Assembly: GCF_020731145.1 (NCBI RefSeq)
Contig: NZ_JAJFZN010000004.1
Span: 124,001 to 188,000 of the forward strand
Length of the DNA stretch: 64,000 nt
Direction: 5' to 3'
From: Sneathiella sp. HT1-7
GTDB lineage: Bacteria; Pseudomonadota; Alphaproteobacteria; Sneathiellales; Sneathiellaceae
In this document: in pieces, positions 55,661 through 64,000 of the stretch
Position numbering within the stretch: position 1 is the first letter of the stretch
Layout: each line of letters starts with the position of its first letter
The notes under the pieces: generated by a model
What the model was told of the DNA's origin: nothing
Database searches by the model: none
The model's input: the letters and a program-made list of their open reading frames with translations, nothing else
Program-made: the position numbers and the translations under genes

Positions 55661-56173
55661 TTAAGAATCCACTTTATCGGTCTGCGTTCCAATCACATCA
55701 AGATGTTTCTGTAGAGACAACCGGTCAAGACTTGCAATCGGCAGGCTAGTGAAGATCGATATTCTGTTGTTTAGCATCCGGTAAGTGTCCATAAGGGCGA
55801 GGTTAATCTCCGCCTCGGTTCCATTGGCCGCCTTTGGATCGGGCACCCCCCAATGGGCCGACATCGGCTGACCCGGCCAGACAGGGCAAACCTCTCCAGC
55901 TGCGTTATCACAAACTGTAAAGACGAAATCCATTTCCGGCGCATCAAGACCTGCAAATTCATCCCAGGATTTTGATCTCGCAATGCCCGTATCGTGGTTG
56001 AGCTGTTTCAACAGCGCAATTGTACGGGGATTCACTCGTCCCTTCGGCGTGGAGCCCGCCGAGAATGCCTTGAATTTTCCCTGTCCGATCCGGTTCATAA
56101 TGGCTTCCGCGATTATGGACCGTGTAGAATTGCCGGTGCAGAGAAACAAAACGTTGTAAACCGCTTCAGTCAT
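55661..56173 (-). CDS. arsC: arsenate reductase, low-molecular-weight phosphatase type
   Basis: 170 residues from the ATG at 56173 (AGGTG upstream). The phosphatase loop CTGNSTRS (C-x5-R) is near residue 12. Two further cysteines in TVCDNAAGEVCPVW match the thioredoxin-coupled type's second and third redox cysteines. It reduces arsenate to arsenite for export by Acr3. It lies between arsR and acr3, with short gaps of 15 and 38 bases. Confidence 0.94.
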   Translation of the reverse strand: MTEAVYNVLFLCTGNSTRSIIAEAIMNRIGQGKFKAFSAGSTPKGRVNPRTIALLKQLNHDTGIARSKSWDEFAGLDAPEMDFVFTVCDNAAGEVCPVWPGQPMSAHWGVPDPKAANGTEAEINLALMDTYRMLNNRISIFTSLPIASLDRLSLQKHLDVIGTQTDKVDS

Positions 56174-56188
56174 TATAATCACCTAATG

Positions 56189-56518
56189 TTATGAACAGCT
56201 TATTTCATCAAATACACCTTCACAGATTTCCGGCCGCCCGTTACAGCAGTCATCCATCAGAAAGGAAAGCAATCCGCGCATGGCATCATAATCCGCAAAA
56301 TACCGGACCGTTCTGCCCTGACGTTCATTCTTGATCAATCCGGCATTCATCAGGATCGACAGGTTCGTCGACATTGTGTTCTGCCGAACATTAAGGCTTT
56401 CACCGATTTCACCCGCGAGCATCCCTTCGAACCCCGCCTTGACGAGCAGGCGGAAGACATCAAGCCGTGTTTTCTGGCTTAAAGCCGCGAGGGCGCGTAA
56501 TGTAGTATTTTCATCCAT
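56189..56518 (-). CDS. arsR: ArsR-family arsenite-responsive repressor
   Basis: 109 residues. Winged helix-turn-helix with LAGEIGESLNVRQNTMSTNLSIL as the recognition region. The usual N-terminal CVC metal site is missing from that helix. Instead Cys91, Cys92 and Cys99 cluster near the C-terminus (DDCCNGRPEIC), similar in layout to the C-terminal As(III) site described for Acidithiobacillus ArsR. It heads the arsR-arsC-acr3 operon and has an inverted repeat directly upstream. Confidence 0.93.
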   Translation of the reverse strand: MDENTTLRALAALSQKTRLDVFRLLVKAGFEGMLAGEIGESLNVRQNTMSTNLSILMNAGLIKNERQGRTVRYFADYDAMRGLLSFLMDDCCNGRPEICEGVFDEISCS

Positions 56519-56538
56519 ATATCTTGAATACTAGATAT
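56519..56538. promoter_or_regulatory. candidate ArsR operator
   Basis: ATATCT (56519-56524) and AGATAT (56533-56538) are inverted around eight bases, immediately upstream of the arsR ATG. Binding by ArsR and autoregulation are inferred from position. Confidence 0.5.
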
Positions 56539-56678
56539 TTTTTATTCGCGCAAGGTAATTTTTGTTACATTTCTGGGTAACCAGAATTCGATTGCATTTC
56601 AGTTAGCCACTTTGCAAAATTTCCAGCAACTCTATATTGAATTATAGGGCAAATAAATTCTGTGATAGGGATAGAGCC

Positions 56679-57359
56679 ATGGTGGACAACGACGATATCA
56701 AGACGGGCTTTGCATCACCTCCCTGCTATGCGCATGAGCTTGAGCTATATGACAACGGATATATGGGTATTGATACGCAGGCGGCCCTTGATGTCGCGCG
56801 CTGGCGCAAGGCCAAGCGCGAAGAACTGATTGCCGCCCGTTTAAAATTTTCCGTAAAAGACCGCCGCGCATTGGCTGAGGACATTACCGAAGAACTAGAA
56901 AGGATTATTTCCCCAAAAGCCGGCATGATCATCAGTCTGTACTGGCCGATGAAGGCGGAGTTTGACCTACGCGGCCAAATGAAGAAATGGGTGGAGCAGG
57001 GGGTCCGCATCGCCCTTCCCGTTGTAACAGTCAAGGCGCAGCCGATGATTTTCCGCGAATGGACGCCGGACGCTGAGATGGAGCCCGGAATCTGGCAAAT
57101 CCCGACCCCTGTCAATACAGACGAGGTGACACCTCATGTGGTTATTGCGCCGCTGGTGGGGTTCGATAAGGACTGTTACCGGCTCGGTTATGGCGGCGGA
57201 TATTTCGACCGGACCTTGGCGGCGCTAAAGCCGCGCCCTAGGGTGATCGGCATCGGTTACCCGGACAGCCAGCTATCTAGCATATTCCCTCAGCCATATG
57301 ATATCCCGATGGATATGATTGTGACAGGGCGGGGCGAAGTGATGAGCTGCGAACACTAA
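56679..57359 (+). CDS. 5-formyltetrahydrofolate cyclo-ligase
   Basis: 226 residues from the ATG at 56679 (AGGG upstream). The N-terminal 45 residues are an extension; the catalytic domain starts near ARWRKAKREELIAARLKF. It converts 5-formyl-THF to 5,10-methenyl-THF. The signature RLGYGGGYFDRTLA near residue 180 and VVIAPLVGFDKD are clear. It is divergent from arsR and overlaps the convergent hydrolase gene by four bases. Confidence 0.93.
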   Translation: MVDNDDIKTGFASPPCYAHELELYDNGYMGIDTQAALDVARWRKAKREELIAARLKFSVKDRRALAEDITEELERIISPKAGMIISLYWPMKAEFDLRGQMKKWVEQGVRIALPVVTVKAQPMIFREWTPDAEMEPGIWQIPTPVNTDEVTPHVVIAPLVGFDKDCYRLGYGGGYFDRTLAALKPRPRVIGIGYPDSQLSSIFPQPYDIPMDMIVTGRGEVMSCEH

Positions 57360-58399
57360 GCTGAAGTACCATTGGGCCAAGCACCCGGCACTGACGTTGC
57401 CAGCCAATGAGTCAGGGCGGCATTGACCTGCCTTGGTTTTTCCTGCGCCATCCAGTGACCGCATTTGATATTCCGGATGGTGAGGTCGCTGCAATATTTC
57501 TTCATTGGCTCCGTCAAGGGCGAGCGGACGCATTCACATGTATAGTCATATTCCGCGAGGAGGAAGAGCGTCGGCAAATCGATATACCCCTCGTTCAATG
57601 CCGTCGCGGCATAGTCGGCGTTTGCCACATTATTCATATAGTAAGAATCAGGACCGAAAAAACCATTACGAACAAGGCCTTCTGCATAGATCTTGAGTTC
57701 CTCTTCGCTCAATACATCGTCATCGCGCGGGAGGTCGGGTGCTTCCTCCGCACCGCCATACCATCCGCCTTGTTTTCTCACAAACGCGGTGAGGGAAGGT
57801 TTATCGGTAAATCCGGGTTTGCCTTTACGCAAAAGAGCCTTCATCGAGTTATAAGGATTGGCATCGAAGACAGCGCAGGCACGAGCAAAATTCTCTTCAT
57901 AGAAACGGATATACTCCCATTGCCCTGCCGGAAATTCCTCCTCCGGATAGAGTTCCCGGTCAATCATGGGAAGGATGGCATCCCAGCCCCTCTCCAGGCA
58001 TCCATAAGGAACGCATAGATTGGCAACCGCGTGGCATCTATCCGGATGATGGCTCGCAATATTCCATACCGTCGGGCTTCCCCAGTCATGGCCCACCCAG
58101 ACCGCCTTTTCATGGCCGAGGTTATCCAGTAACTCAATCATATCCGTGACGACCTCTTCCTGCGCATAGGCGCCGTGCTCATCATAAATGCCGGAACGGC
58201 CATAGCCCCGCATATCCGGCGCGATTCCCCGGAACCCAAGGCTTGCCATTGCGGGCAGTTGATGCCGCCAACTCAACGATAATTCCGGCCAGCCATGTAC
58301 AAAAATGATAAGGGGCCCATCCTCTGGTCCGGCAGAAAGGTAAAACGTCGTATGCCGTGCGGTCTTGATGGCGTTTTCGGTGATTGTCATGATATTCAT
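57356..58399 (-). CDS. epoxide-hydrolase-like alpha/beta hydrolase
   Basis: 347 residues from the ATG at 58399 (GGGGAAA upstream). HGWPE oxyanion loop, GYGRSG, nucleophile in VGHDWGSP (Asp, as in epoxide hydrolases and dehalogenases), and the C-terminal catalytic His in IKCGHWMAQEKP. The lid region contains two candidate tyrosines that activate epoxides. The physiological epoxide is unknown. It stands alone. Confidence 0.9.
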   Translation of the reverse strand: MNIMTITENAIKTARHTTFYLSAGPEDGPLIIFVHGWPELSLSWRHQLPAMASLGFRGIAPDMRGYGRSGIYDEHGAYAQEEVVTDMIELLDNLGHEKAVWVGHDWGSPTVWNIASHHPDRCHAVANLCVPYGCLERGWDAILPMIDRELYPEEEFPAGQWEYIRFYEENFARACAVFDANPYNSMKALLRKGKPGFTDKPSLTAFVRKQGGWYGGAEEAPDLPRDDDVLSEEELKIYAEGLVRNGFFGPDSYYMNNVANADYAATALNEGYIDLPTLFLLAEYDYTCECVRSPLTEPMKKYCSDLTIRNIKCGHWMAQEKPRQVNAALTHWLATSVPGAWPNGTSA

Positions 58400-58589
58400 G
58401 GATTTCCCCAAATAGTAAGCTCGACGCGAATATTAAGTCTGATCCTACCACCCGCGAGACACCACCTGTCAACGACCCTCTCTGCCCGACTTAGGATCCA
58501 TGGCTTTTTCCCACCTTGACCGCACTCGGATGATGTGAAAAAGTCTTTGAAACATACTTAAAAATGACAATAAGGTGAGGGGTATCTAT

Positions 58590-59315
58590 ATGTGCGATTT
58601 TCCGAGGAAACCTTCACCTGGAATTACCTTCACTCGGCGCCACCTCCTGAAGGCTGGCGCCTTTGCGGCCATAACGCCTTTCAGTATGTCGCACGCCTTC
58701 GCGGCAGGGGACGTTCCCGCGGCCAACGCCATTCCGCCGTCACTCGCTTTATCACGACTTGTGGAAGGCAATATCCGATATGCAGAGAACAGGCCGAATG
58801 AGCGAGATTTCTCCGCGGGACGCGCCACGCGGGCAAAATCGCAATTCCCGATTGCCGCCATCCTGAGTTGCGCAGATTCACGCGTCGCACCGGAGCTTCT
58901 CTTCGATCAGAATCCAGGCGATCTTTTCGTCATGCGGGTTGCGGGGAACGTCATGAGCACCAACTTGCTGGCCTCCCTTGAATATGGCGTCAAGTTTCTG
59001 GGCACACCGTTGGTTATGGTGCTCGGGCATTCCAATTGTGGGGCGGTCAGCGCCGCAATTAACGTCCTCAGGGATAATGCGGAGCTTCCGGGCCATTTAC
59101 CAGAATTGATCTCGTCTATCAAACCGGCGGTTGCCGAAGCCAAAACAAAAAAACCGGATGACCTGCTGAAAAGTGCCATTGCGGAAAATGTCCGGATGCA
59201 GGTGGCCCAACTTAAAAAATCAACACCTATTGTCGACAGATACTACGCGGACCGGAAAATCGATATCGTCGGAGCCGTTTATGATCTAAAGACGGGACAA
59301 ATTGGCCTTATCTAG
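58590..59315 (+). CDS. beta-carbonic anhydrase, Tat-exported
   Basis: About 241 residues from the ATG at 58590, preceded by AGGGG; an upstream GTG at 58575 is possible. A twin-arginine signal (FTRRHLLKAGAFAAITPFSMSHAFA) indicates folded export. Zinc ligands of the beta family: Cys and Asp in LSCADSRV, and His and Cys in GHSNCGAV. It interconverts CO2 and bicarbonate in the periplasm. It is followed by an AraC gene on the same strand. Confidence 0.93.
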   Translation: MCDFPRKPSPGITFTRRHLLKAGAFAAITPFSMSHAFAAGDVPAANAIPPSLALSRLVEGNIRYAENRPNERDFSAGRATRAKSQFPIAAILSCADSRVAPELLFDQNPGDLFVMRVAGNVMSTNLLASLEYGVKFLGTPLVMVLGHSNCGAVSAAINVLRDNAELPGHLPELISSIKPAVAEAKTKKPDDLLKSAIAENVRMQVAQLKKSTPIVDRYYADRKIDIVGAVYDLKTGQIGLI

Positions 59316-59404
59316 TAATCGGCCGAATGCGCAGTTTCTGTTATTGAGGCCGAAGCTGATATAAAATAGCTTTGCTTTGCTGGATTGGAGGTTGTAATCG
59401 GACC

Positions 59405-60226
59405 ATGATGCTCAGTCGACCGCCCAGGCCCAACCTGACGCCGTTCGTAGATCTTCTATGGGCATCAGATGACGCCGTCCCGTCCAATCCAAAGGCATCC
59501 GCGAAAGAAATTGTACTTCCGACCGGCGCGACCCATATAGTTTTTCGCCTCGGGGAGACGCCACTGCAACTCTATGCTGCTCCTGATGATACAACGGCTC
59601 AGGATATCGGAAATGCCCTGATCGGTGGCCCGCGCGCAGGCTCCTACATCAAGGCCACCTCAAACCGCGAGCCCACGGTCGGCATCATGCTGCGACCCGG
59701 CGCGGCAGAGCTTATGCTGGGTGTCTCGGCCCTTGATCTCGCAGAACGGCATACAAGGATAGACGATATCTGGTCGCACGCGCAGATTGATGAAATCCGG
59801 ACCCGGTTGCAGGAAACGCTAAATCTCGAAGAGCGCCTGTCAATTATTGAGGGATATCTCTTGATCCGCCTGCCGCGGATGCAAGGCATTCATCCGCTAA
59901 TTATGCATTCGCTGGAGCAATTCCGCCTGTCATCCCCAGTTGGGAAGGTTGTTGAGAAAAGTGGCTTCAGCCATCGTTATTTTACCAAGCTCTTTACAGA
60001 GACGGTAGGCCTCCGGCCCAAAACATACTGTCGCGTCTTGCGTTTTGGCCGCATCCTGGATCGAATACAGTCAGAACCCAACATCGGCTGGGCCGCTCTC
60101 GCCATTGACGAGGGATATGCCGATCAAGCGCATTTGAACCGGGATTTTCAGGCATTTACCTCCCTCACGCCGGGCGCCTATCGCAAAGCCGCCCCAACGG
60201 CTCCCCGCCATATTCCCTTGCCCTGA
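59405..60226 (+). CDS. AraC-family transcriptional regulator
   Basis: About 273 residues from the ATG at 59405; a frame open to a TTG at 59372 gives a longer option. The N-terminal sensor half (VLPTGATHIVFRLG, IGGPRAGSY, VGIMLRPGAAELML) resembles the cupin-like domain of AraC relatives. The C-terminal half has two helix-turn-helix motifs: VGKVVEKSGFSHRYFTKLFTE and WAALAIDEGYADQAHLNRDF. The target may be the VOC-type gene next to it; this is inferred from position. Confidence 0.9.
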   Translation: MMLSRPPRPNLTPFVDLLWASDDAVPSNPKASAKEIVLPTGATHIVFRLGETPLQLYAAPDDTTAQDIGNALIGGPRAGSYIKATSNREPTVGIMLRPGAAELMLGVSALDLAERHTRIDDIWSHAQIDEIRTRLQETLNLEERLSIIEGYLLIRLPRMQGIHPLIMHSLEQFRLSSPVGKVVEKSGFSHRYFTKLFTETVGLRPKTYCRVLRFGRILDRIQSEPNIGWAALAIDEGYADQAHLNRDFQAFTSLTPGAYRKAAPTAPRHIPLP

Positions 60227-60320
60227 CGGAGCGCCGTAGGCAGGTCAAAAATATTCAATACTGCGAAACCTACTTACAGCATAGTTGGCAGGAAAATTAC
60301 AGAAAGTCAGGAGGCCCCTT

Positions 60321-60758
60321 ATGTCAATTCATGAAGTCTATATCTACCTGCGCGCCAGGAATGCCGAAAAAGCTATTGCCTTTTACAAAGATGTTTTCGG
60401 CGCAACCGAGAAATTCCGCCTTGTTGAGCCGGGCGGACGGATCGGCCATATCGAGTTATCGCTCGGCAATACAGTGATTATGCTGTCCGACGAATTTCCC
60501 GAATTCGATATCCATGCACCAAGCACGGAGGCGCCGAACGGTGTATCGATACATCTTCATGTCGATGATGCGGACGCGCTTATCTCTAAATGCGCCGCCG
60601 CAGGTGCAACTGTGATCCGCGAGGCCGCAGACGCCTTTTATGGGGAGCGTTCCGGCACGATCCGGGATCCCTTCGGCCATAACTGGATTATCGGTCATTC
60701 AATTGAAGAGGTTGAACCGGAAGAAATGCAGCGCCGCTATGATGCGATGGGGGGCTAG
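60321..60758 (+). CDS. VOC-superfamily protein (glyoxalase-like)
   Basis: 145 residues from the ATG at 60321, with AGGAGG upstream. PhnB/glyoxalase-like fold: YIYLRARNAEKAIAFYKDVFGA, GRIGHIELSLGNTVIMLSDEF, VSIHLHVDDADAL and the C-terminal RDPFGHNWIIG. Possible metal ligands are His in GHIEL, His in IHLHVDD and Glu in YGERSG. The substrate is unknown. It is on the same strand as the AraC gene, 94 bases downstream. Confidence 0.9.
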   Translation: MSIHEVYIYLRARNAEKAIAFYKDVFGATEKFRLVEPGGRIGHIELSLGNTVIMLSDEFPEFDIHAPSTEAPNGVSIHLHVDDADALISKCAAAGATVIREAADAFYGERSGTIRDPFGHNWIIGHSIEEVEPEEMQRRYDAMGG

Positions 60759-60773
60759 GCGCCGCAAGCTTGG

Positions 60774-61121
60774 CTAATCCGCGTGTTTTGCCTTGCTGTC
60801 TAACGGGACCTGATCCCGATCATTCATACCATAGTCGCGAATGACACTGGCAATACGTATTCGATAGTCCTTGAATACCTCTGCGCGTCCTATGGTCTGG
60901 GCATTGCGATGCGCCGATATGTTACGCCATTGCTCTATTGCCGCTTCATCGCGAAAGAAAGAGATGGAAAGAATTTTTGACTCATCCGTCAGGCTTTGAA
61001 ATCGCTCGACCGAGATAAAGCCGTCTATTTCTTCCAGCGTCGGGCGCAGGCTTGCCGCAATATCCAGGTACTGCTGTTTATGCTCTTTATGCGGATACAC
61101 TTCAAATATGACAGCAATCAT
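60774..61121 (-). CDS. antibiotic biosynthesis monooxygenase-like (ABM) protein
   Basis: 115 residues from the ATG at 61121 (AAAGG upstream); the frame is open to 61178 without a ribosome site. A dimeric alpha-beta barrel small protein: MIAVIFEVYPHKEHKQQYLD, PTLEEIDGFISVERFQS, SISFFRDEAAIEQWRNISAHRN. Members include haem-degrading and quinol monooxygenases; no function can be assigned here. It converges with the VOC gene. Confidence 0.85.
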   Translation of the reverse strand: MIAVIFEVYPHKEHKQQYLDIAASLRPTLEEIDGFISVERFQSLTDESKILSISFFRDEAAIEQWRNISAHRNAQTIGRAEVFKDYRIRIASVIRDYGMNDRDQVPLDSKAKHAD

Positions 61122-61346
61122 AATTCGCAACCTTTCTAAGACTAATGCAGAATACGAAACCACTGTGAGAGGGCGCAAGTCATAAAAAATAACCTCAAAA
61201 CGGGTTAGCCCGAAAATACTTCCTAATAGGGAAACAGGATGCGAGTATTTTAAGTGATATTCGCTTCATCCTTCGACAAAACATTAGTTTGGCGAAAGGG
61301 TTACTGGTATGAAAGCAATATATTCGAATAAAATGGAAAATAGAAC

Positions 61347-61931
61347 ATGAGTGAACAACCTGTCAGCCGGCTCGCCCCCCTTCAACCCGAAGAAATGACA
61401 CCGCAGCAAAAAGTCGTTTATGAGGATATAATGGCGGGCCCCAGAGGGAGCATGAAGGGGCCATTCAATGCATGGCTGCGTAGTCCTGCTCTCATCGATC
61501 CAGCACAGAAGCTGGGTGAGTTTTGCCGCTTCAGGACCAGCCTTGGTGCCCGTCTTTCAGAAATTGCAATCCTTGTTACCGCTCGAAAATTCAAATGCCA
61601 GGTCGAATGGTTCCTTCATGCAAGGCTCGCAATTGAGGCAGGACACAGCCAAGCGACCATTGATACGCTAAAGGCAGGAAACCGTCCTGATTTTTCATCG
61701 GTGCCCGGCGGCGATACAGACAAGGAAAACATGGTCTATGACTATTCCGTCGCTTTGGTTAGGGATGGCCGAGTCGACGACGAAACTCATACCCGTGCTA
61801 TTAATCTATTTGGAGAGCAAGGGGTAGTCGAACTCGTGGGGATTATCGGTTATTATCATCTTGTATCCCTGACCCTCAACGCGTTTAACGTCCCGCTGCC
61901 TGAAACTGGCGAACTGCCTTTTCCAGAATAG
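61347..61931 (+). CDS. carboxymuconolactone decarboxylase family protein
   Basis: 194 residues. The CMD/AhpD-like helical domain is recognisable: GPFNAWLRSPALIDPAQKLGEF, LSEIAILVTARKFKCQVEWFLHARLAIEAG. The catalytic CxxC of AhpD peroxidase homologues is not present: the position reads KCQVEW. A decarboxylase or unknown role is possible. The 225-base gap before it holds only weak promoter-like sequence. Confidence 0.88.
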   Translation: MSEQPVSRLAPLQPEEMTPQQKVVYEDIMAGPRGSMKGPFNAWLRSPALIDPAQKLGEFCRFRTSLGARLSEIAILVTARKFKCQVEWFLHARLAIEAGHSQATIDTLKAGNRPDFSSVPGGDTDKENMVYDYSVALVRDGRVDDETHTRAINLFGEQGVVELVGIIGYYHLVSLTLNAFNVPLPETGELPFPE

Positions 61932-62004
61932 CAGGGTACACAATTAACCTAGCGTTGGAAACTTGGTGTCGAGCCGCACTTGGTAGACGTTAAATTTACT
62001 CTTG

Positions 62005-62370
62005 TTACCTTACCAAATCAGAAACTGTTGTTATGAGTTGTTTTATATCCAAGGGTTTCGCAAGGGACGCGTCCGCTCCAAGTTTATTCGCCATTTCCAG
62101 AAAAGAATTTTCTAAAAATTCACCACTCCCCGATATTACCAGAACCTTTATATCGGGGCAGGATTTTTTTAACTCCATCAAGGTTTCCAGGCCGTCTTTA
62201 TCCGGCATCAAAATGTCTGTAATCACGACATCAACATGTTCTGTTTGAGCAATTTCAACACCCTCCACACCCGACGGAGCCGAAACAACGTCAAAGCCGC
62301 TTTCAGTAAGCGCGTCCTCCAAAAGCAATCTAACCGCGTCATCATCATCGATAATTAATATAGCAGGCAT
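62005..62370 (-). CDS. single-domain response regulator
   Basis: 121 residues, receiver only. The acid pocket is DDDD at 8-11, the phospho-acceptor Asp52 in VVITDILMP, and the conserved Lys in LAKPLD. No output domain is present, so it acts by protein contacts like CheY or as a phosphorelay step. It is divergent from the histidine kinase gene at 62586, with a 215-base gap, and the two may form a pair. Confidence 0.93.
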   Translation of the reverse strand: MPAILIIDDDDAVRLLLEDALTESGFDVVSAPSGVEGVEIAQTEHVDVVITDILMPDKDGLETLMELKKSCPDIKVLVISGSGEFLENSFLEMANKLGADASLAKPLDIKQLITTVSDLVR

Positions 62371-62540
62371 TCAGTCCCCCTGTATCGTGCCGCTCATTCT
62401 ACTCGACTATCCTGATTGGATAATATGCTATTTCCTACATAAAGGGTATTTGAAATGTGCTTGCTGGAATACCTCAAGACAATATTAACCAACTGAATTG
62501 ATAATGCAGAGTTCGAATGGGCAAAAGCTAGATAGATACC

Positions 62541-62555
62541 CGGTCAACCTGACCG
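62541..62555. promoter_or_regulatory. inverted repeat upstream of the sensor kinase
   Basis: CGGTCA and TGACCG around three bases, 30 bases before the kinase start. A small operator candidate in a divergent promoter region. Confidence 0.35.
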
Positions 62556-62585
62556 CAACATTTATAAAATGAGTAAGGCCGCAAA

Positions 62586-64000
62586 ATGACGATATTTGCG
62601 AATAAGCATGAAGAAGAGTCAGAGCGCCTTAAAACGCTAAGGCGTTTTGCCATTCTCGATACCCAGCCTGAAAAATGTTTTGACGATATTACCAAATTGG
62701 CCGCAAAGCAGTTTCAAGTCCCTGTTGCTCTTGTTTCACTCGTTGACGAAAACCGTCAATGGTTTAAGTCCAGAATTGGGCTCCAGGAGACAGAGGCAGA
62801 AATCGATCGTGATGTTGCGTTTTGTGGACATGCCGTATTGCAGGAAGATGTTTTGGTTATTCCAAACGCTTTCGAAGACGAGCGTTTTCGTGATAACCCA
62901 CTTGTTGTCGATGAACCAAAAATAAGGTTTTATGCCGGCGCCCCGTTAAAGGCTGCGAATGGCCACAAGATAGGGACTTTATGTCTTCTTGATTATAAGC
63001 CGAGGCCGCCTCTCACTGATCAGGAAAAGACACTCCTTCAGGGACTCGCTGATATCGTTATCGGCGCGTTTGAGATGCGACTAGCCACAGGTGTCGTAAA
63101 ATCCGAGATAGAAAGCAGGGTCAATGCTGAAATAAAACTCGAAGCCACTCAGAAGCAGATGCAGCTATTTATTGAACATGCCCCGGCGGCAATCGCAATG
63201 GTTGACAAGGATATGAGTTACATCATGGCCAGCCAGAGATGGTCCAGTATCTACGATCTCGAAGAAGAGACAATCATTGGCAAATCTCACTATGACGTTA
63301 TTCCAGACGTACCAGATTTCTGGAAGGAAGATCATCGGCGGTGCCTTGCGGGAGAAATCATCAAGCATGAAGACGACTGTTTTAAACGTAAGGACGGATC
63401 AATAGAATGGACGCGACGGGAATTGCATCCCTGGCATAATTCAGAGGGAGAAATTGGCGGCATCATCCTGTTTAATGAAGTGATCACTGAACAGAAAAAA
63501 ACAGCGGATATACTTCAGCGCAATACTACTTTCCTCGATACTGTTCTTGAGAATATTCAAGAGGGTATAGTGGCCTGTGACGCCGACGGCTATCTTTCAC
63601 TATTCAATTCGGCCGCGCGAAGTTTCCATGGCTTGGATAAAAAATCGATACCGCCTGAAGAATGGGGTGAACATTATGATCTCTTCCAGGCAGATGGAGA
63701 GACGCCCCTTGAAAAAGAACAAATCCCTTTGTTTCGCGCATTTAATGGTGAGCGTGTAGAAAACGCCGAGATGGTTATTGCGCCAAAAGGCCTGTTGCCA
63801 CGACATATAGTCGCGAAAGGTCAGGCCCTGTTTGATGATAACAATAACAAGCTGGGAGCTGTGGTGTCGATGCAGGATGTTACCCAGCAACGGATTGCTG
63901 AAGCTCAATTCAGACAGGCGCAAAAAATGGAAGCCGTTGGACAACTGACCGGAGGATTGGCTCATGATTTTAATAATCTGCTCACAGTCATTCTGGGCAA
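62586..64000 (+). CDS. GAF/PAS sensor histidine kinase (3' truncated)
   Basis: 471 complete codons from the ATG at 62586 to the window end; the frame stays open. No membrane segment is visible. An N-terminal GAF domain (about 10-165, with [45 protein letters not shown]) is followed by two PAS domains (about 193-300 and 310-445), and the beginning of HisKA with [23 protein letters not shown] (phospho-acceptor His). The HisKA type with AHDFNN is common in hybrid kinases with a C-terminal receiver, which would be outside the window. Divergent from the receiver-only gene at 62005. Confidence 0.9.
   Translation, partial: MTIFANKHEEESERLKTLRRFAILDTQPEKCFDDITKLAAKQFQVPVALVSLVDENRQWFKSRIGLQETEAEIDRDVAFCGHAVLQEDVLVIPNAFEDERFRDNPLVVDEPKIRFYAGAPLKAANGHKIGTLCLLDYKPRPPLTDQEKTLLQGLADIVIGAFEMRLATGVVKSEIESRVNAEIKLEATQKQMQLFIEHAPAAIAMVDKDMSYIMASQRWSSIYDLEEETIIGKSHYDVIPDVPDFWKEDHRRCLAGEIIKHEDDCFKRKDGSIEWTRRELHPWHNSEGEIGGIILFNEVITEQKKTADILQRNTTFLDTVLENIQEGIVACDADGYLSLFNSAARSFHGLDKKSIPPEEWGEHYDLFQADGETPLEKEQIPLFRAFNGERVENAEMVIAPKGLLPRHIVAKGQALFDDNNNKLGAVVSMQDVTQQRIAEAQFRQAQKMEAVGQLTGGLAHDFNNLLTVILG

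Noticed and set aside
54528-56518. Arsenic genes as part of a transposon or integrative element
   Set aside because: No transposase, integrase, terminal repeats or attachment site is visible nearby; base composition is like the surroundings.
62630-62660. Hairpin AAAACGC-TAAG-GCGTTTT as a terminator or regulatory element
   Set aside because: It lies inside the coding sequence of the sensor kinase and codes for ordinary GAF-domain N-terminal residues.

Overview
The window is chromosomal DNA of an alphaproteobacterium. The evidence is a DUF1476 protein (the F1-ATPase zeta inhibitor subunit, restricted to that class), an RNase E with an acidic insert in its S1 domain and a Gly-Trp-Trp C-terminus, the complex I accessory subunit NDUFA12, and the gene strings NDUFA12-mlaD-DUF2155-aat-accC-accB-aroQ and purQ-purL-bolA-grxD. 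I cannot place it to genus. No rRNA, insertion sequence, integrase, phage or CRISPR array is visible.

Region 1 (1-4.1 kb) is core metabolism and envelope: complex I assembly, MlaD lipid transport, a DUF2155 protein, leucyl/phenylalanyl-tRNA-protein transferase, the biotin carboxylase half of acetyl-CoA carboxylase, and dehydroquinase. Region 2 (4.2-6.1 kb) is a visibly AT-rich patch with four small, unrecognised, membrane-associated genes. Repeats related to the aroQ 5' region lie inside it. A DUF3750 protein, a MarR regulator and 4-hydroxyphenylpyruvate dioxygenase with a perfect operator-like palindrome follow. Region 3 (8.5-23.7 kb) holds thiol-disulfide exchange, MscL, a BepA-like protease, a gamma-glutamyltransferase-like lipoprotein with a suspicious start, an aminotransferase, RNase E, cell-wall amidase, PBP1A, RF2 with its programmed frameshift, a hydrolase, Grx4 and BolA.

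Region 4 (23.7-33 kb) is purine synthesis (purB, purC, purS, purQ, purL), with a strong intrinsic terminator between purC and purS, plus sfsA-map-radC and a CinA-like protein. Region 5 (33-39.1 kb) is more unusual: a fasciclin lipoprotein with interleaved complementary segments in its leader, tRNA-Leu, a MlaC-Sel1 fusion, an NTF2-like protein, a 15 x 12-residue repeat protein with a channel-like membrane tail, a 2OG-Fe(II) oxygenase, MarC and tRNA-Lys. Region 6 (39-50 kb) has a cyclophilin, an SDR, an orphan PAS histidine kinase, DUF502, RecG, SdhE, Mfd and a FrnE-type DsbA.

Region 7 (50-64 kb) is accessory in character: a PleD-like protein with degenerate receiver and GGDEF motifs, an SDR/flavin monooxygenase pair, an arsenic operon (arsR-arsC-acr3, possibly with an FMN reductase), 5-formyl-THF cyclo-ligase, an epoxide-hydrolase-like enzyme, a Tat-exported carbonic anhydrase, an AraC regulator, small stress/catabolic enzymes, and a divergent response regulator/histidine kinase pair cut by the window end. 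I found no obviously new multi-gene defence or mobile system. The best leads are the MlaC-Sel1 fusion, the 12-residue repeat membrane protein, the aroQ-flanking AT-rich patch and the degenerate PleD-like protein.
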